DNA from: JBBSDP01 sp038240605
GTDB lineage: Bacteria > Planctomycetota > Phycisphaerae > Tepidisphaerales > Tepidisphaeraceae
NCBI GenBank assembly: GCA_038240605.1
Contig: JBBSDP010000001.1
Span: 124,001-188,000 of the forward strand
Direction: 5' to 3'
DNA length: 64,000 nt
Part shown: piece by piece, positions 1-8,391 of the stretch
How positions within the stretch are numbered: position 1 is the first letter of the stretch
Layout: each line of letters opens with the position of its first letter
Program-made: the position numbers and the translations under genes
The notes under the pieces: model-generated
Seen by the model: the letters and a program-made list of their open reading frames with translations, nothing else
Databases searched by the model: none
What the model was told of the DNA's origin: nothing

Positions 1-255
1 CAAGCCGATGCCGATGATTCCTCGAAGGCGTTCGCGGCTGAAGAAAAGCGACACGACGCCCAAGATGATGCCAACGACTCCCGACGCCATTCCGGCGGAG
101 AGAAATTGACTTTGGACGAACCCCGGCAACTGAGTTACTGCATCGAACACCGGCATCCCAATCGCCGCAACTCCGCCAAACGTAAGCGAACAAATTCCCC
201 AGGGGATCCCGCCGCGCGGCTCCTTTGATCCGTAGGGCAAAATGTCGGGCTGCAT
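1..255 (-). CDS. membrane protein, 3' part outside the window
   Basis: An open frame of 85 codons starts at an ATG (complement of 253-255) and runs off the left edge without a stop. The product begins MQPDILPYGSKEPRGG, then has two hydrophobic stretches at about residues 17-38 and 54-72 with a basic loop (SRERLRG) after the second. This looks like a small polytopic membrane protein of the kind that carries a proline/glycine-rich N-terminal tail (DUF4190-like layout), but I cannot name a family. The frame is supported by hydrophobic periodicity and absence of stops only. Confidence 0.5.
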   Translation of the reverse strand, partial: MQPDILPYGSKEPRGGIPWGICSLTFGGVAAIGMPVFDAVTQLPGFVQSQFLSAGMASGVVGIILGVVSLFFSRERLRGIIGIGL

Positions 256-363
256 GGCTATTTCCGCCGTGACTTGCGCCGTCGAACGAACTGGAAAAGT
301 ATACCAGGATGGGTACGGCGAACAGAACGCCTCAACGCCGTGGCGGCAGCAGCGATGCTCAGC

Positions 364-399
364 GATCTCTTCTTCCTCTGTGCCCGCTGTGCCTATTCA
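364..399. repeat. dispersed intergenic repeat, copy A
   Basis: A text-like stretch reading gatctcttcttcctctgtg followed by a second xCTGTG unit. A near-identical stretch lies at 11621-11662 and a looser one at 25012-25056. All copies are intergenic. The rest of the gap from 256 to 435 shows no gene. Confidence 0.5.
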
Positions 400-435
400 T
401 TGTCCAGGAAGAAATGAATTCGGCGGGAGAGGGGA

Positions 436-1536
436 TTAGAAGCCTGGGACGGCTTCGGACAACTCGTCGACGTCTTCGCTGACGGTGGCGGACTGCGAGG
501 GCGCGAGCGGACGCATCGACGTGTGCCGTATAACGTCCCCTACCTTCACGTGAAGACAGAGGGCCGTACGGCTGGTGATGCGAACTCCCTCTTCGCCGCG
601 CACTTCCACCGGTCCTTTGCAGACCCGGAAATCACGGCGCGTGTTGGAGATGATGTGATCGCCGACCGAGGGCGACGACGGCGCCAGCTCGTCGGTCACG
701 TCGAGGATCGGTGAGCGACGGCTCTGCTTGACTGCGCGCACCTCATCCCGGCGGCAGCTCACGATCGGGCCGCCCTCGAAAATGTCGATCATGCCGGTGA
801 AGCGGAACCCCTCGTCCTCCAGCATCTTCAGGGCCGGGCGCGTCTGCTCGTGCACCTGGCCGATCACTGCCTGGGCGTCTGTGGGAAGCAGGGGAACGTA
901 GATCGGGTGGGTCGGCATCAGGTCGGCGATGAACTTCTTGTTCACCATGCTCAGGTAATCCGCCTTCGGGAAATCGATCTCGAAGAAATGCTTCCCGATC
1001 GCATCCCAGAACGGCGAGCGCCCGCGCTCATCGATCACACCGCGCATCTCCGCGATCACGACCGGGTCAAAGCGCTGCACGTGCTCGGCCATGAAGAGGA
1101 AGCGCGACAGCGAGAGCAGGCGGCCATTGTCATGCCGGCGATACCCGGGGTGGAGGAAGAGGCTGCCGATCTCGCTGGGGCCGTTGTGCTCGACGACGAG
1201 CTGAAGTTTCTGGATCTCCTTACGGACCGAGAGCATCTCCGACTGATGCACCGACGTTTCCACGCGGTAGGCGTAAAACGGCTCAAAGCCCCCCACCTTG
1301 GAGATGATGCCGCAGGTGCCGACGATCTTCCCGTCCTTGAGGTCTTCCAGCACGAAGAGGTACGTCTCGCCGCGCGGGCGCTTGCTGATCCGCTCGAAGC
1401 TGTTGTCGGATTCGAGGATCCGCTCGCGCAAGAGGTCCGCGTCGCGCGGCAGGGTCGTCAACCCAAACCCCGTCATCGTCGCCAGCTCCAGGAGCTGGTC
1501 GAGGTCGTCGAGCTTGATCGGTCTGAGGACGAGCAT
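436..1536 (-). CDS. astA: arginine N-succinyltransferase family protein (AstA)
   Basis: A 366-residue protein matching the AstA family in layout: an N-terminal GNAT-like half beginning MLVLRPIKLDDLDQL, the segment GSLFLHPGYRR at about residues 124-134, then GRSPFWDAIGKHFFEIDF at about 172-189, and DIFEGGP near 253. AstA transfers succinate from succinyl-CoA to the alpha-amino group of arginine, the first step of the ammonia-producing succinyltransferase pathway. Its upstream neighbours on the same strand are a class III aminotransferase (possible AstC) and an M20 deacylase, which supports an acyl-amino-acid pathway. AstB and AstD are not in the window. The last 60 residues look like an extra tail. 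Ornithine rather than arginine could be the substrate. Confidence 0.82.
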   Translation of the reverse strand: MLVLRPIKLDDLDQLLELATMTGFGLTTLPRDADLLRERILESDNSFERISKRPRGETYLFVLEDLKDGKIVGTCGIISKVGGFEPFYAYRVETSVHQSEMLSVRKEIQKLQLVVEHNGPSEIGSLFLHPGYRRHDNGRLLSLSRFLFMAEHVQRFDPVVIAEMRGVIDERGRSPFWDAIGKHFFEIDFPKADYLSMVNKKFIADLMPTHPIYVPLLPTDAQAVIGQVHEQTRPALKMLEDEGFRFTGMIDIFEGGPIVSCRRDEVRAVKQSRRSPILDVTDELAPSSPSVGDHIISNTRRDFRVCKGPVEVRGEEGVRITSRTALCLHVKVGDVIRHTSMRPLAPSQSATVSEDVDELSEAVPGF

Positions 1537-1541
1537 CGGGA

Positions 1542-1573
1542 TTGTCAGTGGTCCGTTGTCAGTGGTCCGTTGT
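1542..1573. repeat. tandem 14-mer TTGTCAGTGGTCCG x2
   Basis: Two exact head-to-tail copies of TTGTCAGTGGTCCG followed by TTGT, just upstream of the AstA start. The same word family recurs with an inverted partner at 26719-26787, and a single piece (ccgttgtccgttag) occurs near 15947. Confidence 0.75.
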
Positions 1574-1597
1574 GAGGACGCCGTTGTAATGCGGGGA

Positions 1598-1719
1598 AGC
1601 CAGTAGTCAGTAGCCAGTAGCCAGTAGCCAGTAGAAATGCGCGGCTCTCTGCCTTAGCTACTGACTACTGGCTCCTCGCTTCTCCATCTGTTCTGTCTAC
1701 TGGCTACTCGCTGCTGGCT
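1598..1719. repeat. AGCCAGT heptamer array with inverted partner
   Basis: Positions 1598-1634 are a run of the heptamer AGCCAGT (one unit degenerate, AGTCAGT). Positions 1659-1674 and 1697-1719 carry its reverse complement (ACTGGCT), so the transcript could fold into a long hairpin. It fills the gap between the aminotransferase and AstA genes, which are probably co-transcribed across it. Confidence 0.75.
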
Positions 1720-3116
1720 TCTCTCCCCAGGCTTCTCTTCCCCATCACCGTTCCCACCACCTCACACACTTGATCGATATCCGCGTCGGTGATGACGCCG
1801 ACCGGGGGTAGAAGGCGGATGCGGGTGGGGTTGGAGCCGGCCAGGAAGGCGATCACGCCTTCGTCGAACAAGGCGCGGAGCAACCCCTTTACGGTATCGG
1901 CCGAGCCGCCGAACGGGGTGAAGGCGATCATCGCCCCCAGACCCCACGGCCCGCGAATGCTGTCCGGATGCCGGCGGCCGATCTCCTGGAGCCGTGAGAC
2001 GAACCGATCGTGAACCTGCTGAATACGGCCCGTCGGTCCGAAGTAATCTCCGCTGGCCAAAGCGCCGATAATCGCCCGCCCGGTAAACAGGCTGGCGGTG
2101 GCGGCGGTAAACGTCTGGCTGACCAGGCCGGGCTTCGGCTGGTACTCGTGCGTGAAGAGCGTCGCGCAAAGCTGGCTCAACTTGCCGATCGAGACCAGGT
2201 CCGCGAACTCATCGAGTCCAAAATGCTGGAACGCGAAGGGCTGCGTGGTGCGGCCGAAGGTTTGCACTTCGTCGAAGAAGATCGCGATGCCCGCGTTGCG
2301 CAGCTCTCGCAGGAGGGCCAGGAAAAAGTCGCGATCGCCGGCGTAATAGCCCCCTTCTCCCTGAACCAGCTCCACCACCATGACGGCGTGCTGGCGCGGA
2401 TAGCGCGCCAGGTGCTGACGCAATACCGCGATGGCGGCCGCCGTGCTTTCCGCGGGGCGATCGGCATCGAAGTACGGGACATAATCGACCGCGAGCGTCG
2501 TCGGCAGTCCGACGCGATAGGCGGCCTTGTCGGTGATTTGAGCAAGTGCCAGCGTTCGCCCCGCAAAACCATGCTCGAACGCGAGTACGCGTGACGCAGG
2601 GTGCTTTTTCTGAAGGGCGATCTTGAGGGCGTTCTCGTTGGCCATGGCGCCGCTGGTCGTGAGCAGGCAATGCGACAGCCGTGCGCCGTCACGGCTGGCG
2701 AGTTCAGTCAGCAGGCGCGTCATCCCCAGGGTCTCGCGATCCTGCTGCAGGTTCCCCTGCATCACGATGTCACACAGAGCGGCGTCGAGCGCCGCGGCGA
2801 CCACCGTCGACGCGCCATGTCCGAAGTAGTGCACGCCGATGCCGCTGATCATGTCGTACTTGACGCTGCCGTCGGCCAACTCGACCAGCGCTCCGCGACC
2901 GATGCCGCTCCCCAGGTACGGGTAATACAGCTCGCCGCCGCGCAGCTCGCCGAACTGCCGGATGGCGGTCTCATACTCGAGCTTCCGCTCCGGGTCGGCA
3001 GCGCGGATGCCGGTCAGGCGCTGCTGTTGATCCGCGAGGGCCGAGAGCATCAGCCGTCGGCCGGCTTCCAGCCGCGGATCGTCGCGCAGAAAATCGGCGG
3101 CGAGAGGACGGGTCAT
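1704..3116 (-). CDS. class III PLP aminotransferase, AstC/ArgD-like
   Basis: A 470-residue protein of the ornithine/acetylornithine aminotransferase fold. Visible signatures are the cofactor loop TSGAMANENALK (about residue 155), the HGFAGRT segment (about 182), ELVQGEGGYY (about 250), the FFDEVQTFGR stretch with the PLP-binding Asp (about 277), and the Schiff-base lysine K312 in SIGKLSQ. Family members move an amino group from an omega-amine to 2-oxoglutarate. Placement between an M20 hydrolase (ATGA overlap, so translationally coupled) and AstA suggests N-succinylornithine as substrate, as for AstC; lysine or GABA aminotransferase activity is possible. Confidence 0.8.
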   Translation of the reverse strand: MTRPLAADFLRDDPRLEAGRRLMLSALADQQQRLTGIRAADPERKLEYETAIRQFGELRGGELYYPYLGSGIGRGALVELADGSVKYDMISGIGVHYFGHGASTVVAAALDAALCDIVMQGNLQQDRETLGMTRLLTELASRDGARLSHCLLTTSGAMANENALKIALQKKHPASRVLAFEHGFAGRTLALAQITDKAAYRVGLPTTLAVDYVPYFDADRPAESTAAAIAVLRQHLARYPRQHAVMVVELVQGEGGYYAGDRDFFLALLRELRNAGIAIFFDEVQTFGRTTQPFAFQHFGLDEFADLVSIGKLSQLCATLFTHEYQPKPGLVSQTFTAATASLFTGRAIIGALASGDYFGPTGRIQQVHDRFVSRLQEIGRRHPDSIRGPWGLGAMIAFTPFGGSADTVKGLLRALFDEGVIAFLAGSNPTRIRLLPPVGVITDADIDQVCEVVGTVMGKRSLGREASSE

Positions 3117-4372
3117 CGCGGATGCTCCTCCCTGCGCCGGGCGTCGGACCGAAGCGGCACGGTCAGCTCGCCGCTTGCCAGCTTCATCAACATCAAGGCC
3201 GTCAGCTTCGCGCGCTCAGTGAGGCTATCGAGCCGGATGAACTCATCGTGGCTGTGCAGGTTTCCCCCGCGCACGCCCAGCGTGTCGAGCGTGGGAAGTC
3301 CGGCGGCTACGAGCCGATTGGCATCGCTGACGCCGCCGCTGGGGTGAAATTCGATCGCGGGCAAGCCCAGCTCGCGCCCACAGGCGGCAACGGATTCGAG
3401 GAGCCGGCGGGTCGTATCGTCCAATGGCTTGGGCGGGCAGCTCGAGGTCTCGTGAAGTGTAGCGCGGATGCCGTCGCGCTGTCCCAACTTCTCAACCAGC
3501 GACTCCAGTCTTGCCCGAGCCTCGGACTGGGCGGCTGCGTTATCGGCGCGGAGATTCAGGCGGGCGATCGCCAGGTCGGGGACGACGTTGGTAGGACCGC
3601 CCCCTTCGATCTTCCCGACGTTCAGGATCACACCGGGCAGCTCGTCAGGAATCGCGACCGCTTCGACGATCAATTGCGCCAGCGCGTGAACTGCATTGCG
3701 TCCCGATGCAAAGTCCCGGCCGACGTGCGCCGATTTACCGCGCACGACCAGCGCAAAGCTCGAAGAGCCATTGCGCGTGGAGACGAGGCCGCCGTCCGGC
3801 ATCGCCGGCTCGAACACCAATCCCAGATCGTTCCGTCGCGCCACTTCCTGCAAGCAGGTCGCGGAACTGGGCGAGCCGAGTTCTTCGTCCGGATTCAGCA
3901 ACACCTCCCACCCCAGCCGATCCGCCCATGGGCTTCGCATGAACGCCTGGAGCGCGGTCAGGAGGACGATAATGCCCCCTTTGGCGTCGGCCACGCCCGG
4001 GCCGTTGAGCGTCTGCGCGTCGATTCGTCGCACGTGCTGGAACGGATCGCTGGGGCCATAGACCGTGTCAAAATGGATGACTAGCAGGACGCGCCCGCGC
4101 GCGTGAGTCGGCGAGCGGACGGCGTGAAGGGCGGGCGCCGCCGCCAACTCCCGCAGCTCACCCCGATCGTCGATCACCGTGCGCGGCGGCAGGTCCTGGC
4201 GGCGCGCATGCGGCGCAAGTTCGGTCAAACGAGGCAGGATCGCGTCCGCCATCCGCCGCAGGCCGGCGACGTTGCCGCTGCCGGAATTGATGTCACCCCA
4301 TTCGGCGACGAGGCGGCACATCGTCTCGTGCTGCGCGTCAATCCATTGTAAGTGGTGCTGGTATTGCGTCAT
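3113..4372 (-). CDS. M20 family metallo-deacylase/carboxypeptidase
   Basis: A 419-residue zinc hydrolase of the M20 family (carboxypeptidase G2, ArgE and DapE relatives). The dinuclear zinc site is readable: H100 and D102 in HFDTVYG, bridging D129 in GVADAKGG, general base E163 and ligand E164 in NPDEELGS, E188 in FEPAM, and a late His in NLHSHDE. The dimerisation domain sits between (SSSFALVVRGKSAHVGRD). The start MTQYQHH is chosen because the frame further upstream reads through the divergent promoter gap and is not protein-like. The stop overlaps the aminotransferase start by 4 nt. In this operon it may remove the succinyl or acetyl group from an acyl amino acid, replacing AstE; this is inference. 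Confidence 0.85.
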   Translation of the reverse strand: MTQYQHHLQWIDAQHETMCRLVAEWGDINSGSGNVAGLRRMADAILPRLTELAPHARRQDLPPRTVIDDRGELRELAAAPALHAVRSPTHARGRVLLVIHFDTVYGPSDPFQHVRRIDAQTLNGPGVADAKGGIIVLLTALQAFMRSPWADRLGWEVLLNPDEELGSPSSATCLQEVARRNDLGLVFEPAMPDGGLVSTRNGSSSFALVVRGKSAHVGRDFASGRNAVHALAQLIVEAVAIPDELPGVILNVGKIEGGGPTNVVPDLAIARLNLRADNAAAQSEARARLESLVEKLGQRDGIRATLHETSSCPPKPLDDTTRRLLESVAACGRELGLPAIEFHPSGGVSDANRLVAAGLPTLDTLGVRGGNLHSHDEFIRLDSLTERAKLTALMLMKLASGELTVPLRSDARRREEHPR

Positions 4373-4496
4373 GGCCGCCGATCCGCGCTCGGTCGATATC
4401 AGATTGTACGGCTGGTGCGAGGGGGTACGTAGGGCGATGCGCGCGCCTACGCTTACGGATGCGTCCCTGCCTTTCAAGGAACGAGGAGAGCGAGCA

Positions 4497-6104
4497 GTGA
4501 AATCTGATTCAGTAGTCGAAGCACCACCGGCGATGTCGTCGGGAACAAACGGTCTTCCGCCGGCCGTGCTCGCCGCGCGAGCGGAAGCAGTATCTTTAGC
4601 ACCGCAGGTCAAGCTGGATCGCCGCTTCGTGAGCGCGGCATTGATGCTGGTGATGGTGCTGGCCTCGATGGAGCAGACAGTCACCAGCACCGCGATGCCG
4701 ACGATCATCGGGGAGCTGCACGGGCTGGAGCACTATTCCTGTGTCGCCTCGATCTACCTGCTGACTTGCACGGTGAGCATGCCGCTGTACGGCCGCCTGG
4801 CCGATGCGCTGGGGCGAAAGCCGGTCATCCTGCTTTCGATCGCCATCTTCTCGGTGGGGTCGATGTTCGCGGCCTCGGCCCACACGATGGGCCAGTTAAT
4901 CCTCTACCGCGGCATGCAGGGTTTGGGGGCGGGCGGGATCATGCCGGTCGTGCTGACGATCCTCGGGGACCTCTTCACGCTCAAGGAGCGCGCCCGGATC
5001 CAGGGATTATTCAGCGGCGTGTGGGGCGTCGCGTCGCTGGCGGGACCGGCGCTGGGCGCTCTGCTGGTGAATACGCTGGGATGGCGCTCGATCTTCTTCG
5101 TCAACCTGCCGTTCGGCATCCTGGGGATCTCGGTGCTGGTGTGGAAATACCACGATCACGAGAAGCCACATTCCACCGATCTGGATCTGCCCGGTGTGAG
5201 CGCGCTGGCGCTGGCCTGTGCGGCGACGCTGGCGCTCGTATCCAGGCTGGGGCCGGGCGGGTGGCCGGCGCCGGTGGCGGTGGGACTGCTTGTGGTGGCG
5301 GTGGCGACGACGATCTACTTCATCCGCCATGAACGACGCGCCGCGAATCCGATCATGCCGCCGGCACTCATGGCGCAGCGGGCGATCGGCCCGTCGATGG
5401 CCGGAAATTTCCTGCTGGGGATCGGATTCCTCAGCCTCGACACGTTCGTCCCGCTTTACGTGCAGGGCGGGCGCGGCGGAGGCGTGGCGGCGGCGGCGGG
5501 CGTGGTCACGCCCGTCATGCTCACCTGGGCGCTCAGCGGCTTCCTGGCCGCGCCGCTTCTCATTCGCTGGGGCTTCCGTAGGACGGCGCTGCTCGGCTGC
5601 TCCCTGATCGTCGTTGGATTTTCTGGACTGGTGATCTGCGCGCTGGTCGGGGCGCCGCATCAAGTGCTGACGGCGGTACTGGCCATTACGGGATTCGGTT
5701 TTGGGCCGGCTTCGATGTCGTACCTGCTGGCGGCCCAGGACGCCGTCACCTGGCAGCAGCGCGGCATGATTACCAGCAGCACGACGTTCTTCCGGACGAT
5801 CGGCGGCGCGATCGGCATCGGGCTGCTGGGGATGCTCTTCAACGTTTTGATCGCGCCGGATTTCGATCGCCTCAAGTCGATCGGCGTGAATCCCGCAAAA
5901 TTGATGGACCCCCGCGCCCGCGATCAGATTCCCGCCGCCGTGTTCCAGCAGGCGCAGGATGTGATCTCCCACGGCCTGACATGGGTCTTCATCGCCATGC
6001 TGGTGATTGCCGCCGTCGCGATCTTCGTCACCCTCTTTATGTCACCCCGGAAGTGCGACCACCCGGTGAGTAAGGCGGAGGCGTTGGAAAGCCTTGCCGG
6101 ATAA
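4497..6104 (+). CDS. MFS drug exporter, DHA2 (EmrB/QacA) type
   Basis: A 535-residue permease with about 14 hydrophobic segments. Typical motifs are ASMEQTVTSTAMPTI in TM1 (motif D1-like), GRLADALGRKPV (motif A) after TM2, and GVASLAGPALGALLV (antiporter motif C) in TM5. Proton-driven efflux of drugs or metabolites across the inner membrane is the family role. I chose the GTG at 4497 because GGAG lies 10 nt upstream and it gives a short soluble N-terminus; an ATG further in (MSSGTNG) is an alternative. It is divergent from the deacylase operon with a 124-nt shared gap, so it may export a related compound. Confidence 0.82.
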   Translation: MKSDSVVEAPPAMSSGTNGLPPAVLAARAEAVSLAPQVKLDRRFVSAALMLVMVLASMEQTVTSTAMPTIIGELHGLEHYSCVASIYLLTCTVSMPLYGRLADALGRKPVILLSIAIFSVGSMFAASAHTMGQLILYRGMQGLGAGGIMPVVLTILGDLFTLKERARIQGLFSGVWGVASLAGPALGALLVNTLGWRSIFFVNLPFGILGISVLVWKYHDHEKPHSTDLDLPGVSALALACAATLALVSRLGPGGWPAPVAVGLLVVAVATTIYFIRHERRAANPIMPPALMAQRAIGPSMAGNFLLGIGFLSLDTFVPLYVQGGRGGGVAAAAGVVTPVMLTWALSGFLAAPLLIRWGFRRTALLGCSLIVVGFSGLVICALVGAPHQVLTAVLAITGFGFGPASMSYLLAAQDAVTWQQRGMITSSTTFFRTIGGAIGIGLLGMLFNVLIAPDFDRLKSIGVNPAKLMDPRARDQIPAAVFQQAQDVISHGLTWVFIAMLVIAAVAIFVTLFMSPRKCDHPVSKAEALESLAG

Positions 6105-6264
6105 GACTCGATCGGCCTTACGAAATGGTAAGCGACCAACCCCTTATTTTTCCTGCAAACGTTGAGATAGACAGACGTTAGTGACAATCGGATCGACGAT
6201 GGCTCGCTGGCGATCTCCCGCGGTTGCCCGGGATGTCCCGTGGGTCTAATCTGGCAGTGAATAA

Positions 6265-6888
6265 GTGATCGGCATCCGCGTTATGCTTACGACGGGCAAG
6301 CCAAACTCGATGACGCCGACGCTTGTGCCCGAGTTCGAACCCCCGGTCCGCGACAGCGATGAATCGCTGATGAAGCGACTTCACGGGGGCGACGCCGACG
6401 CGGGCGAAGAATTGGTTCGCCGTTACTACCCGAACCTGCTTCGTTATCTGCAGCGGGTTGCGGGGGAACAGGTCGCCGAGGAATTGCTCCAGCAGACGTG
6501 GCTGAGCGTCCTCGACCATGCCGATAAGTTTGAGCCCGGTTCCGGCGGCGGCGGGTTCAAGTCGTGGCTCTTTCGCATCGCGACCAACAAGGCCAACGAC
6601 CATTGGCGTTCGCGCGGTCGAGACAAATCAGCGCGTGACGGCCTGCGGCTGGTAACCGACGAGCTGGTACCGGCGGCCGACCATCGCATGGAGGCGAGCG
6701 AGCAGGAACTGAAGCTGAAGCGTGCGATCGCCCAGCTACCGGAGAGCCAGCGGCAGGTACTGATGTTGCGGTATTACAGTGATCTCAAGTTCGTGGAGAT
6801 TGTGAAGATCGTCGGCTGTCCGCTCAACACGGCACTGGGACGGGTTCACAAGGCGATGATCAAGCTGCGGCAGTTGATGGGCGACTGA
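6265..6888 (+). CDS. ECF-type RNA polymerase sigma factor
   Basis: A sigma-70 family protein with region 2 (ELVRRYYPNLLRYLQRV ... VAEELLQQTWL ... FKSWLFRIATNKANDHWR) and region 4 (RAIAQLPESQRQVLMLRYY ... FVEIVKIVG, helix-turn-helix). Region 3 is absent, which defines the ECF class. The GTG at 6265 gives 207 residues; the ATG at 6310 (MTPTLVPEFE) would give 192 and is equally plausible. Two genes follow on the same strand, the next being an anti-sigma-like membrane protein 68 nt downstream, so this is probably a regulated sigma/anti-sigma unit. Confidence 0.9.
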   Translation: MIGIRVMLTTGKPNSMTPTLVPEFEPPVRDSDESLMKRLHGGDADAGEELVRRYYPNLLRYLQRVAGEQVAEELLQQTWLSVLDHADKFEPGSGGGGFKSWLFRIATNKANDHWRSRGRDKSARDGLRLVTDELVPAADHRMEASEQELKLKRAIAQLPESQRQVLMLRYYSDLKFVEIVKIVGCPLNTALGRVHKAMIKLRQLMGD

Positions 6889-6956
6889 CGATGCACGCGT
6901 TACAGTGACGGGATGTTCGGCGCACGACCGCGAGAATTGATTGCACGGGGATTGAC

Positions 6957-7565
6957 GTGATCGAACTGCTTGAAAATAACGAAGTCATCCTCCTGATGTT
7001 CCTGGCGGACGAGCTGCCCGCCGAGGATCGCGCGGAGGTCACCCAGATGCTCGCCAGTGACGCCGGCCTGCGCCGCGAGCTGGAGCAACTGAGTCGCGCC
7101 TACGAGGAATCGAGCGACGGACTGCGCCGCCTCGACGAGGCGAACCCGATTCACGCCGGCGCCCAGGCTGTTGGCGTCCGGCACGTGATGCATGCGATAC
7201 GGCAACGGCTCGACAAGCCCGCCCCCGTGCCGGGGCGGGTCCGCGAAACACGAAAGCTGCACTACCCGTGGTGGGCCTATCCTGCCGCGGCCGCTGCGGC
7301 CATCTTCCTTGCGTTCCTCACCTGGTGGGGAAATCACGAGGGGTCGGCGGGCTTGTACGATGACGGACCGGCCCGTCTGCCGTTTGTCCGAAACCATGAT
7401 GGTCGGGATGATGGCGTCTATGCCTTGATGCCGAACGACCCGAACGCCAAACTTGCCGAAGAGCTGGAAAACACCTTCAAGACGCATAACGACCCGGACA
7501 GCGCCTTGCTGGCCCTTCGCGACGCGCCGCGAATGGCCGACCTGGGGAGTGATTCGGATGAATGA
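6957..7565 (+). CDS. anti-sigma factor-like single-pass membrane protein
   Basis: A 202-residue protein starting at GTG. The N-terminal 80 residues are acidic and helical with an ADELPAEDRAEVTQ segment, like the zinc-less anti-sigma domains that bind ECF factors. One membrane segment lies at about residues 107-122 (YPAAAAAAIFLAFLTWW), followed by an outer-face acidic tail. Position directly after the ECF sigma gene supports the anti-sigma role. No HxxxCxxC zinc motif is visible. The stop overlaps the next gene by 8 nt. Confidence 0.65.
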   Translation: MIELLENNEVILLMFLADELPAEDRAEVTQMLASDAGLRRELEQLSRAYEESSDGLRRLDEANPIHAGAQAVGVRHVMHAIRQRLDKPAPVPGRVRETRKLHYPWWAYPAAAAAAIFLAFLTWWGNHEGSAGLYDDGPARLPFVRNHDGRDDGVYALMPNDPNAKLAEELENTFKTHNDPDSALLALRDAPRMADLGSDSDE

Positions 7566-8382
7566 GCGAACCTGGACGGCCCGGCTCCCCTGGCTGATCT
7601 CCTGCGGCGTCTGCGCCGCCACGCTGGCGTTCGTTGGCCGCCGCGCCTTCCTCCCCTCGATCCCTTCCGCCGCGGAAACCCCGCTCACCGTTGCCGCCCC
7701 GCGAACGCCCCCCGATGGGGTGCTCCCGCCGGGCGCTCTAGACCCGCGCGATCTTCACCGCCCGCGCGGCGTGCGAAATCCCCAGGCGATTGAGGCCGAA
7801 TGGCCCGAAGCGGAGAAATTCCTTCACGACAACGCCCCGCACTATTACGAGGCGATCAAGACGCTCTCCCCGAAGCTGGCTGAAGACCAGCGGCTGCGCC
7901 TGCACGGCGCGATCGTCAGCCGTTACCAGACGCTCCGCAGGGTCAAGGAACATTTCCCGGAACTTCACGAGGTCCGGCTCGAGCAATTGCGGCTGTTCGA
8001 TAATCTCTTCGACACCCGCCAGCGCTACGCCCTGGCCGCTGCCGGCCCGGGCCAGGACAAGCTCAAGGCGCAGATCCGCGACGAGGTAGGCGCCCTGTTC
8101 GACAACGCGATCAAGGATCGCCAGACGCGCGTCGCCCGGCTCCAGGAAATGCTCGGCAAGCTGAACGAGCGAGTGCAGAAGGAAACCGAAAGCCGCGACA
8201 CGACGATCGAGCAGCACATGCGCATCGTGCTCGACAAGGGCGTCGACCCCAGCCTCCTCGACGGGATGTACCAAAACGAGCCCGACGCCGGCGGCACGGG
8301 CAGCGTCAACCCGCGGCGCCTCCCGCACATCGAGAATCACCCCACCCTGCGGCCGACCACCCGGCCCACCACCGCCGAATAA
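7558..8382 (+). CDS. membrane-anchored coiled-coil protein coupled to the sigma unit
   Basis: The ATG at 7558 overlaps the anti-sigma stop by 8 nt, so translation is coupled; this fixes the start. The 274-residue product has an N-terminal hydrophobic segment (about residues 9-27), then a proline-rich linker, then long charged helices rich in Glu/Gln/Arg/Lys from about residue 75 to 235 (for example RLQEMLGKLNERVQKE), which look like a coiled coil in the periplasm. It has no recognised family. By context it may tune the sigma/anti-sigma pair, possibly as a periplasmic sensor. Confidence 0.65.
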   Translation: MNERTWTARLPWLISCGVCAATLAFVGRRAFLPSIPSAAETPLTVAAPRTPPDGVLPPGALDPRDLHRPRGVRNPQAIEAEWPEAEKFLHDNAPHYYEAIKTLSPKLAEDQRLRLHGAIVSRYQTLRRVKEHFPELHEVRLEQLRLFDNLFDTRQRYALAAAGPGQDKLKAQIRDEVGALFDNAIKDRQTRVARLQEMLGKLNERVQKETESRDTTIEQHMRIVLDKGVDPSLLDGMYQNEPDAGGTGSVNPRRLPHIENHPTLRPTTRPTTAE

Positions 8383-8391
8383 CTGTGCCGC

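Noticed and set aside
1598..1719. CRISPR array
   Set aside because: Units are 7 nt, head to tail with no spacers, and no cas genes are in the window.
4373..4708. N-terminal extension of the M20 enzyme
   Set aside because: It runs through the divergent gap and into the MFS gene on the other strand, and its residues look like antisense of that gene.
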